From a virus, in the IMG/VR virus record IMGVR_UViG_3300024518_004576, positions 1-46,692 of that record: a stretch of 46,692 nt of DNA. The stretch is one strand, 5' to 3'. The first letter of the stretch is position 1; every line of letters begins with the position of its first letter. Made by a program: the position numbers and the translations under genes. Below, piece by piece: positions 1-6,150 of this stretch. Below the pieces are notes generated by a model that was not told the DNA's origin, made no database searches, and saw nothing but the letters and a program-made list of their open reading frames with translations.

Positions 1-35
1 CGCGAGATTGCCAGGCTGCAGAAAAGGTTGTCTAA

Positions 36-251
36 ATGACGAAAGCTGAACTCAAAGAACGGTTGGACGCAGCGCGGGCCGATCTAGACGCTGCCTATTG
101 GGTTGCGTGGATAGCTGCCGGCGCTGCCGACGCTGCCGACGCTGCCGACGCCTACGCCGCCGCCGCCGCCCTAGCCGCCTCCGCCCGTGCTGCCTACCTC
201 GACGCCTATGAGGCTTACGAAAGCGCAGATGACGATGACGACGAAAGCTGA
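36..251 (+). CDS. Small acidic Ala/Asp/Tyr-rich protein, TKAEL array member
   Basis: This 71-aa protein belongs to a family that starts MTKAELKERLD and ends in an acidic tail (SADDDDDES). The middle is a run of AAD and A-rich repeats broken by Tyr, probably one long alpha helix. Acidic residues far outnumber basic ones (about 17 D/E). Paralogues follow at 229 and 700 and precede it at 46393. The copy starting at 46562 is the same gene seen from the other end of the contig, where it starts MTTKAEL. The stop overlaps the start of the next gene. The function is not known. The first 68 bases look like a recombinant junction with the 46393 copy. Confidence 0.75.
   Translation: MTKAELKERLDAARADLDAAYWVAWIAAGAADAADAADAYAAAAALAASARAAYLDAYEAYESADDDDDES
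38..163. repeat. Terminal overlap, left copy (matches 46567-46692)
   Basis: Positions 38-163 are identical to the last 126 bases of the window, which indicates a circular or circularly permuted molecule of about 46.5 kb. The match does not begin at base 1. Positions 3-68 instead match 46360-46425, so the left end carries a junction that skips one 172-bp array unit present at the right end. I read this as an assembly break at a variable repeat, not as a true terminal repeat of the virion DNA. Confidence 0.85.
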
Positions 252-462
252 ACTCAAGGAAAGGTTGGAGGAGGCGTGGGCAGTCTACGACGCCGCCGCC
301 AACGCCTACTACGACGCCGACTCCGCCGACTCCGCCTCCTACTACGACGCCCGTGCCTCCTACTACGACGCCGCCTACGCCTACGTTGATGCCCTCGACG
401 CCTACCGCGAGGCCCTCAAGGCCCTCGACGCCCATGAAAGCGTAGACGATGACAAAAACTAA
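229..462 (+). CDS. Small acidic Ala/Asp/Tyr-rich protein, TKAEL array member
   Basis: This 77-aa paralogue of the preceding gene reads MTMTTKAELKERLEEA, then a middle rich in YYDA and DAY repeats, then an acidic end (ESVDDDKN). I chose the ATG at 229 because the conserved TKAEL motif begins right after it; the ATG at 235 is equally possible. The reading frame stays open upstream to 187, but the family alignment argues against using it. The start lies inside the end of the upstream gene (stop at 249-251), so translation is probably coupled. The function is not known. Confidence 0.7.
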   Translation: MTMTTKAELKERLEEAWAVYDAAANAYYDADSADSASYYDARASYYDAAYAYVDALDAYREALKALDAHESVDDDKN

Positions 463-486
463 ATGCCACTCATCCTCGAATAGTGC

Positions 487-514
487 TTGCGCGACGATAT
501 GAGAGAGCTATAGT
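487..514 (+). promoter_or_regulatory. Leaderless promoter for the 521 gene
   Basis: TTGCGC (487-492), a 16-nt spacer, then TATAGT (509-514), with the ATG only six bases later at 521. There is no Shine-Dalgarno sequence, so the transcript probably begins at or next to the A of ATG. The -10 region through the start, AGCTATAGTAAATA, is repeated almost exactly in front of the gene at 43273. Confidence 0.7.
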
Positions 515-520
515 AAATAC

Positions 521-703
521 ATGACAACGACAACGACGAACACCGACCGCACTGGATACGACCTACTGAACTACTCTGACGCAGAGTACATCCGCCCCGC
601 CACAAAGGAGGAGTATGAGGCATCTATCGCACAGGCCCAGGTCGACGGTGGCGGCGGCGTCATCCGAATCGATGGCCTCAGCTGCTACGCGGTCGAGTCA
701 TGA
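521..703 (+). CDS. Small hypothetical protein, first gene of a leaderless unit
   Basis: This 60-aa protein starts with a Thr-rich stretch followed by a compact segment containing TGYDLLNYSDAEYIRP and a later GVIRIDGLSCYAVES. The mixed alpha/beta pattern looks like a small folded domain. I do not recognise a named family. It lies directly behind a good promoter with no ribosome binding site. Its last codons (GGTCGAGTC) overlap the next start through ATGA, a junction nearly identical to those at 25397 and 25789. It probably co-transcribes with the TKAEL paralogue at 700. Confidence 0.75.
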   Translation: MTTTTTNTDRTGYDLLNYSDAEYIRPATKEEYEASIAQAQVDGGGGVIRIDGLSCYAVES

Positions 704-942
704 CCAAAGCTGAACTCAGGGCTAGGGTGGACAAGGCGAGGGCCGATTTAGACGCTGCCTACGTCGCCTACGGGACCGCCCGCGACGCCGTCGACGAAGC
801 CGATGCAGCCCTCGCTTACGACGACGCCGACGTCGCCTACGACGCCGCCCTCGAGGCTTACGAAAGTGCAGACGATGACGACGAGTACGCTAGCCTAAGT
901 GACGCGGAGCTGGCGCGGCGGATGACTACACAGACACTGTAG
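700..942 (+). CDS. Small acidic Ala/Asp/Tyr-rich protein, TKAEL array member
   Basis: This 80-aa family member (MTKAELRARVDKARADLDAAY) has a diverged middle (DADVAYDAALEAYESADDDDE) and an extra C-terminal segment, YASLSDAELARRMTTQTL, that the other copies lack. The start overlaps the previous stop by four bases (ATGA). The DNA of its opening codons resembles the array copies but is more diverged, so it is an older duplicate. The function is not known. Confidence 0.7.
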   Translation: MTKAELRARVDKARADLDAAYVAYGTARDAVDEADAALAYDDADVAYDAALEAYESADDDDEYASLSDAELARRMTTQTL

Positions 943-947
943 GAGAA

Positions 948-998
948 ATGACCGACTACGATAGGAAAGCAGACGATGACGAAAGTTCACTTGCCTAG
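948..998 (+). CDS. 16-aa acidic peptide, possible TKAEL remnant
   Basis: A short frame of 16 residues (MTDYDRKADDDESSLA) has a good ribosome binding site (AGGAG at 941-945) three bases before its ATG. Its ADDDES end resembles the acidic tails of the array proteins. It may therefore be a deletion remnant in which the Ala-rich middle was lost. It could equally be a chance frame. Confidence 0.3.
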   Translation: MTDYDRKADDDESSLA

Positions 999-1018
999 CC
1001 TAAAATCCGAGCTAGGGT
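991..1018 (+). promoter_or_regulatory. Probable leaderless promoter for the 1025 lipoprotein
   Basis: TTGCCT (991-996), a 16-nt spacer and TAGGGT (1013-1018) are followed by six bases and the ATG at 1025. The spacing is identical to the promoter at 487-514. No Shine-Dalgarno sequence precedes the start. The -10 is weaker (TANNNT type). Confidence 0.5.
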
Positions 1019-1024
1019 ATACCT

Positions 1025-1468
1025 ATGACCCGCTCGCTGATTCTCCTGCTCCTCGTTCTGACCTCCTCCTGCGCACCGGAGGGCCCTCCTGAGGGACTGC
1101 GGCCCTGGGGGGCCACTCCTGCTGAGGTGGTCATCCAAAGTCGATGGGAGGCAGAGATAGGCCCCTTCCCGGCCGTCCAGGTCTGGGAGACCACACAGGA
1201 CCAGGGCTGGTGCCCCAACGACGCAGGACATAAGCTGTCGGGGTGCTGGCTGGAGGTGCAATTCTCTGAGGGCCGGCAGAACTGGATTGAGATTTATCCG
1301 GATACCCACGGCGACCATTTGGTGGGAACTCTGCTCCATGAGCTCGGCCACCGCATCGGCCTCGGCCACCATGAGGACGGAATTATGGCCGAGGCCGCAC
1401 CTCATCGGGACTGGCTGACAGACGAGGAGATTGAGATGTTCCAAGCCTTGACGCAATCACCTGAGTGA
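1025..1468 (+). CDS. Secreted lipoprotein with metzincin-type zinc protease motif
   Basis: This 147-aa protein begins with a short hydrophobic signal (SLILLLLVLTSSC) ending in a lipobox-like Cys16. Near the C-terminus it carries HELGHRIGLGHH (residues 105-116), a full HExxHxxGxxH zinc site. GIM follows five residues later and could be the Met-turn, so His105, His109 and His115 are the likely zinc ligands with Glu106 as catalyst. This is the metzincin signature in a very small protein. Two more HExxH lipoproteins occur at 19371 and 19853. The target is unknown: host envelope proteins, tail maturation and superinfection control are all possible. It has its own promoter and is followed by a terminator. 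Confidence 0.8.
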   Translation: MTRSLILLLLVLTSSCAPEGPPEGLRPWGATPAEVVIQSRWEAEIGPFPAVQVWETTQDQGWCPNDAGHKLSGCWLEVQFSEGRQNWIEIYPDTHGDHLVGTLLHELGHRIGLGHHEDGIMAEAAPHRDWLTDEEIEMFQALTQSPE

Positions 1469-1544
1469 GGCATACCAGAAAGCGAAAACTTGCCACGCTT
1501 CCCCTAGCGTGACCCGAGCGCCCCTTCTACCCTGAAGCGCGTTC

Positions 1545-1581
1545 GCCCCGTGGAGACGAACGCTCCACGGGGCACTTTTTT
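1545..1581 (+). terminator. Strong intrinsic terminator
   Basis: An 11-bp perfect stem (GCCCCGTGGAG at 1545-1555, CTCCACGGGGC at 1563-1573) with a 7-nt loop is followed by a six-T tract at 1576-1581. It closes the accessory unit ending with the 1025 lipoprotein and separates it from the structural operon promoter. Confidence 0.93.
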
Positions 1582-1598
1582 GTCCTCCGATTCCATGT

Positions 1599-1628
1599 TT
1601 GACAAGAACCTGGAGAGTTTGGTAAACT
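1599..1628 (+). promoter_or_regulatory. Promoter of the structural operon
   Basis: TTGACA (1599-1604), an 18-nt spacer and TAAACT (1623-1628), nine bases before the GTG start at 1638. It follows directly after the terminator and is the only good promoter I see before 22 kb, so it probably drives the whole capsid and tail operon. No Shine-Dalgarno precedes the GTG. Confidence 0.75.
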
Positions 1629-1637
1629 ACTCCCCGA

Positions 1638-2411
1638 GTGTTTAACGGAATTTCCATATCTCCCCAAAACGTGCTCGGCGCGCCGGCGTGGACCCCTGGC
1701 GTTCTATCGCCTGCGTGGTGGCATCGCGACGACGACCCCGCACGTGTCATCAACACCACCCCCGACCCGGATACCTACCGCTCGACGCCTAACCGCGGCA
1801 GCATCGGAGGGCTGCGGGACCAAGCGGTAGAGGCTGCCCAGCCCGAACTGAGCTCGCTGAATGGGCTACCGACAGCAATTGGGCTTGGCGGATCGAGCGG
1901 GGAGAGCTGGCCGTCTGACCAGGCGGCCTCTAACTTTCGGTTTTTGCATGACGGGTCTGGGATGTCGGCGATGTTGGTGTTCCGCCTAGCGAGTCTGGCG
2001 GGCACGCGCTGGCTACTAGCTACCCACTCAGGGTCTGCCACCGTCGGCATGGGCGTGTACAGTACTGCGGGCAGTCTGTTCACTAATATCTCCAACGGGA
2101 CGACTCAGGTGGTGCTGCAATTTATCGCCGGGCTGGTGGTTGACACCACCTACATACTCCGACTCCACTACAGCACGGCCGCTAGCCCACAGTTCTCGAT
2201 GCAGCTTGATGAAGGCACACCGGTGACGGCGTCGGAGGCGGCGACGCCAGCAGCAGGGGACCCGGGCGGAGCGCTGACGATGCTGAATCGGACGCCGGCA
2301 ATTTCCAACCTGGGCATCTCGGGGTCCGTCTCGGAAGCGGTGATGCTGTCTCGGGTGTATACGTCGGCGGAAGAAGCGGTGATGTACGACTACCTAGGAA
2401 GGTGGCGTTGA
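1638..2411 (+). CDS. Putative lectin-like (LamG/ConA-fold) virion protein
   Basis: This 257-aa protein contains a stretch (about residues 85-257) with the alternating beta pattern of concanavalin/LamG jelly rolls: FRFLHDGSGMSAMLVFRL, then TTYILRLHYST, and at the end VSEAVMLSRVYTSAEEAVMYDYLGRW, which is typical of LamG-type phage fibre domains. The likely role is glycan binding on the virion surface or head decoration. It is the first gene of the structural operon, upstream of the capsid protease. The start is a GTG behind a leaderless-type promoter. Its stop overlaps the next start (TGATG). Confidence 0.6.
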   Translation: MFNGISISPQNVLGAPAWTPGVLSPAWWHRDDDPARVINTTPDPDTYRSTPNRGSIGGLRDQAVEAAQPELSSLNGLPTAIGLGGSSGESWPSDQAASNFRFLHDGSGMSAMLVFRLASLAGTRWLLATHSGSATVGMGVYSTAGSLFTNISNGTTQVVLQFIAGLVVDTTYILRLHYSTAASPQFSMQLDEGTPVTASEAATPAAGDPGGALTMLNRTPAISNLGISGSVSEAVMLSRVYTSAEEAVMYDYLGRWR

Positions 2412-2698
2412 TGCCCCTAGCACTAGACGGCGACGACGCCATAGAGATCCAACTCCTGCTTCGCAAAAAACGTGGATACCCCAACTACATGGCTGAGGAC
2501 GCCGTGCGCCCCAATGACGACGGTGTCATCTGGGTGGATAGCGGGTGCCGCGGCATCGCCGACGACGTCCGCAACGGGCTTCTCACCGGGCAGGAGCGGG
2601 GTCGTGTGATCTCCTTGATGGCGCGGGCGCAAGAACGACCTCGGCCTGACCCACCAGGGCTCCAAAATAAACCGGTTGACAGGCCTTCCAGGAATTGA
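2411..2698 (+). CDS. Small hypothetical protein of the head operon
   Basis: A 95-aa protein whose ATG (2411) overlaps the previous stop codon. The N-terminal half is acidic; the middle has GCRGIADDVRNGLLTGQERGRVISLMARA, probably two helices. The C-terminus is proline and arginine rich. I do not recognise a family. Its position between the lectin-like protein and the capsid protease suggests a head-related role, but nothing in the sequence proves it. Confidence 0.6.
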   Translation: MPLALDGDDAIEIQLLLRKKRGYPNYMAEDAVRPNDDGVIWVDSGCRGIADDVRNGLLTGQERGRVISLMARAQERPRPDPPGLQNKPVDRPSRN

Positions 2699-2712
2699 GA
2701 AAATAAGGACTC

Positions 2713-3768
2713 ATGGTTCTTCGCTACGATGTATCCGCGCTCCCGCAGGTGACCTACACAGGCGCCGGAGCTCTCCGTGTGCCGGGTCGAGTCGCCCGTA
2801 CCGGGGTTCAATCCTATTACCGTCCCGACGGAACTTGTGTCCGGGAGTACCGCCCGGAGGAAGAGGTTCTGGAAGCCAAATCCCTGGCCTCTCTCGCGGG
2901 CGTGCCCGTCACGGTCGGTCATCCAGGTCTCGTTTCCCCACAGACCTGGAAGAAAGATGGCGCGGGATGGGTCTCAGATCGGGAGCCTGAGCCCGAGGTA
3001 ATCGAAGGTGAGACCTACATAGGCGCTCAACTCCTCGTTCAGGAGGCCGACGTCATTTCCAAGATCACGGCAACCCAGGAATTACGCGAAATCAGCGCCG
3101 GGTACACCTGTGATCACGATGAGACGCCTGGGGTGACCCCGACCGGTGTCCCGTATGACCGGATTCAACGAAATATCCGATTCAACCACGTTGCTCTGCT
3201 GCCAAAAGGGCAGGCCAGGGCCGGACAACATGCCACTTTGCGGCTGGACTCAGCCGACAACCTCAAGATTCCCGGGCAAGCGCCCAATTCCACATCCAAG
3301 GAAAACATGGAAAAGCACGAAGCCGAATTGAAGGCACTCCAAGACAAGGTAGACGCCGTCACGGCTGAGCGTGATGGGCTCCAAGCAAGGTGCGATGCGG
3401 CTGACGCCGCCCGCGCCAAGGCTGACGCCGAGCTCCCAGGCCTGGTGGCCGATGCCGTGGATCTACGAGTCCGCGCTGGCAAGATTCTGGGCGCAGAGTA
3501 CGACTTTGGCACCAAGAGCGCGAAGCGAGTACGCCTCGACACGCTGGCCAAGCTCGAGATTAAGCTCGACGAGAAGAGCGTAGAGAGCGACGCCTATGTG
3601 TCCGCTCGATTCGACACGGAACTCGCTCACATCGTTGAGGCGGCCAAGCCGACTGACCACGGAGTCAAGAGCGGCAATAAGGGCATCGTAGAAGATGTAG
3701 ACGGCCAGAAAGCCGTCGCTAAAACCCTAGCCTCGGCGTTCAAGCTGGGCGCAGTGAGGAGCGCGTAA
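2713..3768 (+). CDS. DUF2213-type capsid maturation protease fused to scaffold
   Basis: In this 351-aa protein the N-terminal 180 residues match the DUF2213 head protease pattern (GVPVTVGHPG, LREISAGYTCDHDETPG, NHVALLPKGQARAG), with candidate His and Ser-containing active-site segments. The C-terminal part from about residue 195 is a charged coiled coil (KHEAELKALQDKVDAVTAERDGL), as in scaffolding proteins. The arrangement implies self-cleavage after prohead assembly. An internal start (ATG 3307 behind AAGGA) could produce a separate scaffold. The main start has a ribosome binding site (AAGGA). The stop overlaps the decoration gene. Confidence 0.85.
   Translation: MVLRYDVSALPQVTYTGAGALRVPGRVARTGVQSYYRPDGTCVREYRPEEEVLEAKSLASLAGVPVTVGHPGLVSPQTWKKDGAGWVSDREPEPEVIEGETYIGAQLLVQEADVISKITATQELREISAGYTCDHDETPGVTPTGVPYDRIQRNIRFNHVALLPKGQARAGQHATLRLDSADNLKIPGQAPNSTSKENMEKHEAELKALQDKVDAVTAERDGLQARCDAADAARAKADAELPGLVADAVDLRVRAGKILGAEYDFGTKSAKRVRLDTLAKLEIKLDEKSVESDAYVSARFDTELAHIVEAAKPTDHGVKSGNKGIVEDVDGQKAVAKTLASAFKLGAVRSA
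3298..3309 (+). promoter_or_regulatory. Internal ribosome binding site and start for a separate scaffold
   Basis: AAGGA at 3298-3302, four bases before an in-frame ATG at 3307, falls exactly at the junction between the protease domain and the coiled-coil region. Nested scaffold genes of this kind are known (lambda C/Nu3). Use of this start is inferred, not shown. Confidence 0.5.
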
Positions 3769-4244
3769 TGGCCGTCCAAGAAGTCATCACCACCCGTCTC
3801 GTGGGGTACCCCGCAGACACCAACGCCCGCCCCTTGGTCAACGGCCTTGCGGACGGCGATCAAGAGGCTGGTCTGGTCGTCATCCGTGACGGCAACAACG
3901 ACCTCCGCCCCCCGACGTCGGCCGCCGAGCTCGCTCGGATCGTGGGTCTCAGCGTCACCAGAGCTAGCCGCGCAGCTGGGGGTGCGGGCGGTGAGCACTA
4001 CGGAGACAACGAGCCTCTACAGGCGATGGAGCGAGGCACGATGTACGTGACTTCCGAAACGGCTTGCACCGCAGGTGACAAGTGCTTCGTGCGACACGGG
4101 GTGGTCTCCACTCCCGCCGGCGTTCTCGGCTCTGTCCGAAATGACGTCGACACCGCGGACGCCGTCCAAATCGAAGGCCTCGTTTTCGATGAAACTCTAG
4201 CAGCCACGGGCGTCGTGCGAGTGCGCGTCAACCTCCCGGCGTAA
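3768..4244 (+). CDS. Putative head decoration / structural cement protein
   Basis: This 158-aa protein sits between the capsid protease and the major capsid protein, where DUF2190-like or gp24-like cement proteins are normally found. The C-terminal half looks like a small beta barrel (TMYVTSETACTAGDKCFVRHG, then a final VVRVRVNLPA). The start codon overlaps the preceding stop (TAATG). It probably binds the capsid exterior and stabilises it. Assignment rests on position and general pattern. Confidence 0.65.
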   Translation: MAVQEVITTRLVGYPADTNARPLVNGLADGDQEAGLVVIRDGNNDLRPPTSAAELARIVGLSVTRASRAAGGAGGEHYGDNEPLQAMERGTMYVTSETACTAGDKCFVRHGVVSTPAGVLGSVRNDVDTADAVQIEGLVFDETLAATGVVRVRVNLPA

Positions 4245-4254
4245 GGAACACAGC

Positions 4255-5175
4255 ATGCCCGTAATCACAAGCATCCCCAGGGAACTGACGGCCGTTATGC
4301 AGGTGCAACGCACCCTGTATCGCCCGGCGTTCTTCCGCAACGTACTGTTCGTCGACAATTCGATGCCAGAGTACGTCCAGAATATTCACACCCGCCAGCT
4401 GACGCATGCGGCTTCGGTGCAACCTGCAGGCCCCCTGGGCAGCCAGGTGCCGATGGCTCAGGTCAATCAGGCCAGCACCTCGGTCAGCGTCATCAAGTAC
4501 GTGGCTGGGTATGAGTACTCGGATGACGAGCTCATGGAAGCCCAGGCTGGCGTTGGCATCAGTCTCAGCGCCGAGCGCGCTTTGGCTAACTCCCTCGCGG
4601 CTGAACAGAAGCTCGACGAGATCGCTGCGCAGGGTGACACCACGGTAGGCCTCGGAGGCTTCGGTAACAACGGCACAGTGCCGACGGTTACCGCGGTGAC
4701 GAAAGCTGCTGGAGGCACCACGTGGGCAGTCGCTACGGCGCTTGAGATCGTTGAGGATCTGTGGGCCATGGCTCTCGGGGTGCGGTCAAATTCTATGCAG
4801 AACTACAAAGCTGCAGCGGTTTTGTTGCCTGAGGCACAGCATGTGTCTGCGGTGAGCACGACCAATGCGTCGACGGACAAGAACGCGATCCAGATTTTCA
4901 GAGAGCAGAGCGGCGGCCAGATCGACATTCAGGTTTGGGATCGTCTGGACGGACTCGGCGCAGGGACGACCCCCCGCGCGATGGCGCTGGGCATTCCGGT
5001 GACGGGTGCTGCGACGGGCGAAGGCGCTCCGGCGAAAATGGACATCCCTCGTGAATTCATTCAAAGCGGGAGTCCTTTACAAGTGCAAGGTGGATGGAGT
5101 ATCTTACAGAACTTCCGCACCGCGGGCGTTACGATCCGTAACCCCGAGGCCTTCACCTACATGGACGCACTATGA
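4255..5175 (+). CDS. Major capsid protein (DUF2184-like, HK97 fold)
   Basis: This 306-aa protein has the features of DUF2184 capsid proteins. The N-terminal region contains RPAFFRNVLFVDNSMPEYVQN, followed by ISLSAERALANSLAAEQKLDEIAAQGD. The C-terminal third contains DIPREFIQSGSPLQVQGGW and a closing FRTAGVTIRNPEAFTYMD. It forms the icosahedral shell. A strong ribosome binding site (TAAGGA) precedes the ATG, as expected for an abundant product. The next gene overlaps by ATGA. Confidence 0.88.
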   Translation: MPVITSIPRELTAVMQVQRTLYRPAFFRNVLFVDNSMPEYVQNIHTRQLTHAASVQPAGPLGSQVPMAQVNQASTSVSVIKYVAGYEYSDDELMEAQAGVGISLSAERALANSLAAEQKLDEIAAQGDTTVGLGGFGNNGTVPTVTAVTKAAGGTTWAVATALEIVEDLWAMALGVRSNSMQNYKAAAVLLPEAQHVSAVSTTNASTDKNAIQIFREQSGGQIDIQVWDRLDGLGAGTTPRAMALGIPVTGAATGEGAPAKMDIPREFIQSGSPLQVQGGWSILQNFRTAGVTIRNPEAFTYMDAL

Positions 5176-5438
5176 GCCAAATCACGGACGCCGACCTCGT
5201 CGGAAAAATCTGCCGCAATCTGCAGAAGGGGAACCTCTCTGTCAAGAGTGGCCCCCGCGGCTCTCACGGCACACGTTCCTACGTCAAGCCGGGCGAGACG
5301 TTTGAGGTCCACCCCAAATCAAGCGCTGCTTGTTTTCACCTGCTGAACTGCGGGGAGTTGGAGCTGGTCACAGAGGTGCCCACTTCCAAGCCCGCCCCCA
5401 AGCCTGAGGTCTCGAAGAAAGATCACAAGAAATCCTGA
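5172..5438 (+). CDS. Small hypothetical head protein
   Basis: An 88-aa protein with a compact beta-rich middle (RSYVKPGETFEVHPKSSAACFHLLNCGELELV) and a Pro/Lys-rich C-terminal tail. The GETFEV and LxxxGxLEL pattern resembles the small proteins often found directly after major capsid genes in this type of operon. It overlaps both neighbours by a few bases. The function is not established; head or connector accessory is likely. Confidence 0.6.
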   Translation: MSQITDADLVGKICRNLQKGNLSVKSGPRGSHGTRSYVKPGETFEVHPKSSAACFHLLNCGELELVTEVPTSKPAPKPEVSKKDHKKS

Positions 5439-5719
5439 TGGCTCTCGTTTCCGCTGATTTCAAAGCCAGGTACACCGAGTTCGCCAAGCTGACGGACACA
5501 CAGGTGGATCTGGCTTTGGCGGATGCGGACGCTATCACGGCGGCTGACATGGATACCACGTATCGAGAAGATGTGGTATTCCTGCAATGCGCCCATGCGC
5601 TGGCCACGTCGCCGCTCGGGCGTAATGCTCGCCTGTCTGAACCCGGTAAAACGACCGTGTACCAGGTGCTACTTACAAATTACTACACGTTGCACTCCAT
5701 CGGACACGTGCTCTTCTGA
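5438..5719 (+). CDS. Head-tail connector protein (DUF4054-like)
   Basis: This 93-aa helical protein fits the DUF4054 pattern: an N-terminal FKARYTEFAKLTDTQVDLALADAD, a middle VVFLQCAHALATS and a final YYTLH segment. Members of this family form the adaptor ring below the portal. Its position directly before the tail completion gene agrees. Start and stop overlap the neighbours. Confidence 0.75.
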   Translation: MALVSADFKARYTEFAKLTDTQVDLALADADAITAADMDTTYREDVVFLQCAHALATSPLGRNARLSEPGKTTVYQVLLTNYYTLHSIGHVLF

Positions 5720-6150
5720 TGCCAATTAAGGACACCAAGTCGGCGAAGTACACCGCCCTCCTGAGGGATTCCTACAGTGCGATTACGGTCGGGGTTCACT
5801 CAGAAGATGGAGATCGTGAAGAAGGCCCGACGAACGTAGACATCGCGACCGCCCATGTGTTAGGGTTGGGCGTCCCAAAGCGAGACTTCATCCGCCCTTG
5901 GGTTGATCGCCACGCCACTGAGCATAAACGCATGATCCAGAACGAATTCGCCAAAGCCCGGATAGCCGGACGTCCCCCCGCGACCGCGGGCAGGCGCGTG
6001 GCGTTGGTCATGGAGGGCAACATGAAGGCGGAGTTCGCAATTCTCCCGGAATTGTCGGACGCCACCAAACGGCGCAAAGGCTCGTCCACCCCACTCGTGG
6101 ATACCGGCGTGTTGCGTGCGTCCGTTCGGGGCAAGTATGAGGCTTCATGA
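5719..6150 (+). CDS. Tail completion / neck protein (gp10-like)
   Basis: This 143-aa protein has the HK97 gp10-like plan. A beta strand (ITVGVHSEDG) is followed by TNVDIATAHVLGLGVPKRDFIRPWVD, corresponding to the usual EFGTxxxPARPFLR motif, and later a C-terminal PLVDTGVLRASVRG matching LxDTGxLxxSI. Such proteins join the connector to the tail. It starts on the last base of the DUF4054 gene and overlaps the following neck protein by ATGA. Confidence 0.75.
   Translation: MPIKDTKSAKYTALLRDSYSAITVGVHSEDGDREEGPTNVDIATAHVLGLGVPKRDFIRPWVDRHATEHKRMIQNEFAKARIAGRPPATAGRRVALVMEGNMKAEFAILPELSDATKRRKGSSTPLVDTGVLRASVRGKYEAS

Noticed and set aside
38-163. The 126-bp end match as a physical terminal repeat of the virion genome
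   Set aside because: The match does not reach base 1 and lies in a repeat array, so it more likely reflects contig circularity.
52-435. Long minus-strand frame rich in Gly and Val opposite the TKAEL array
   Set aside because: It is the mirror of the GCC/TAC repeats; the composition is that expected from repeat translation and it has no start signal.
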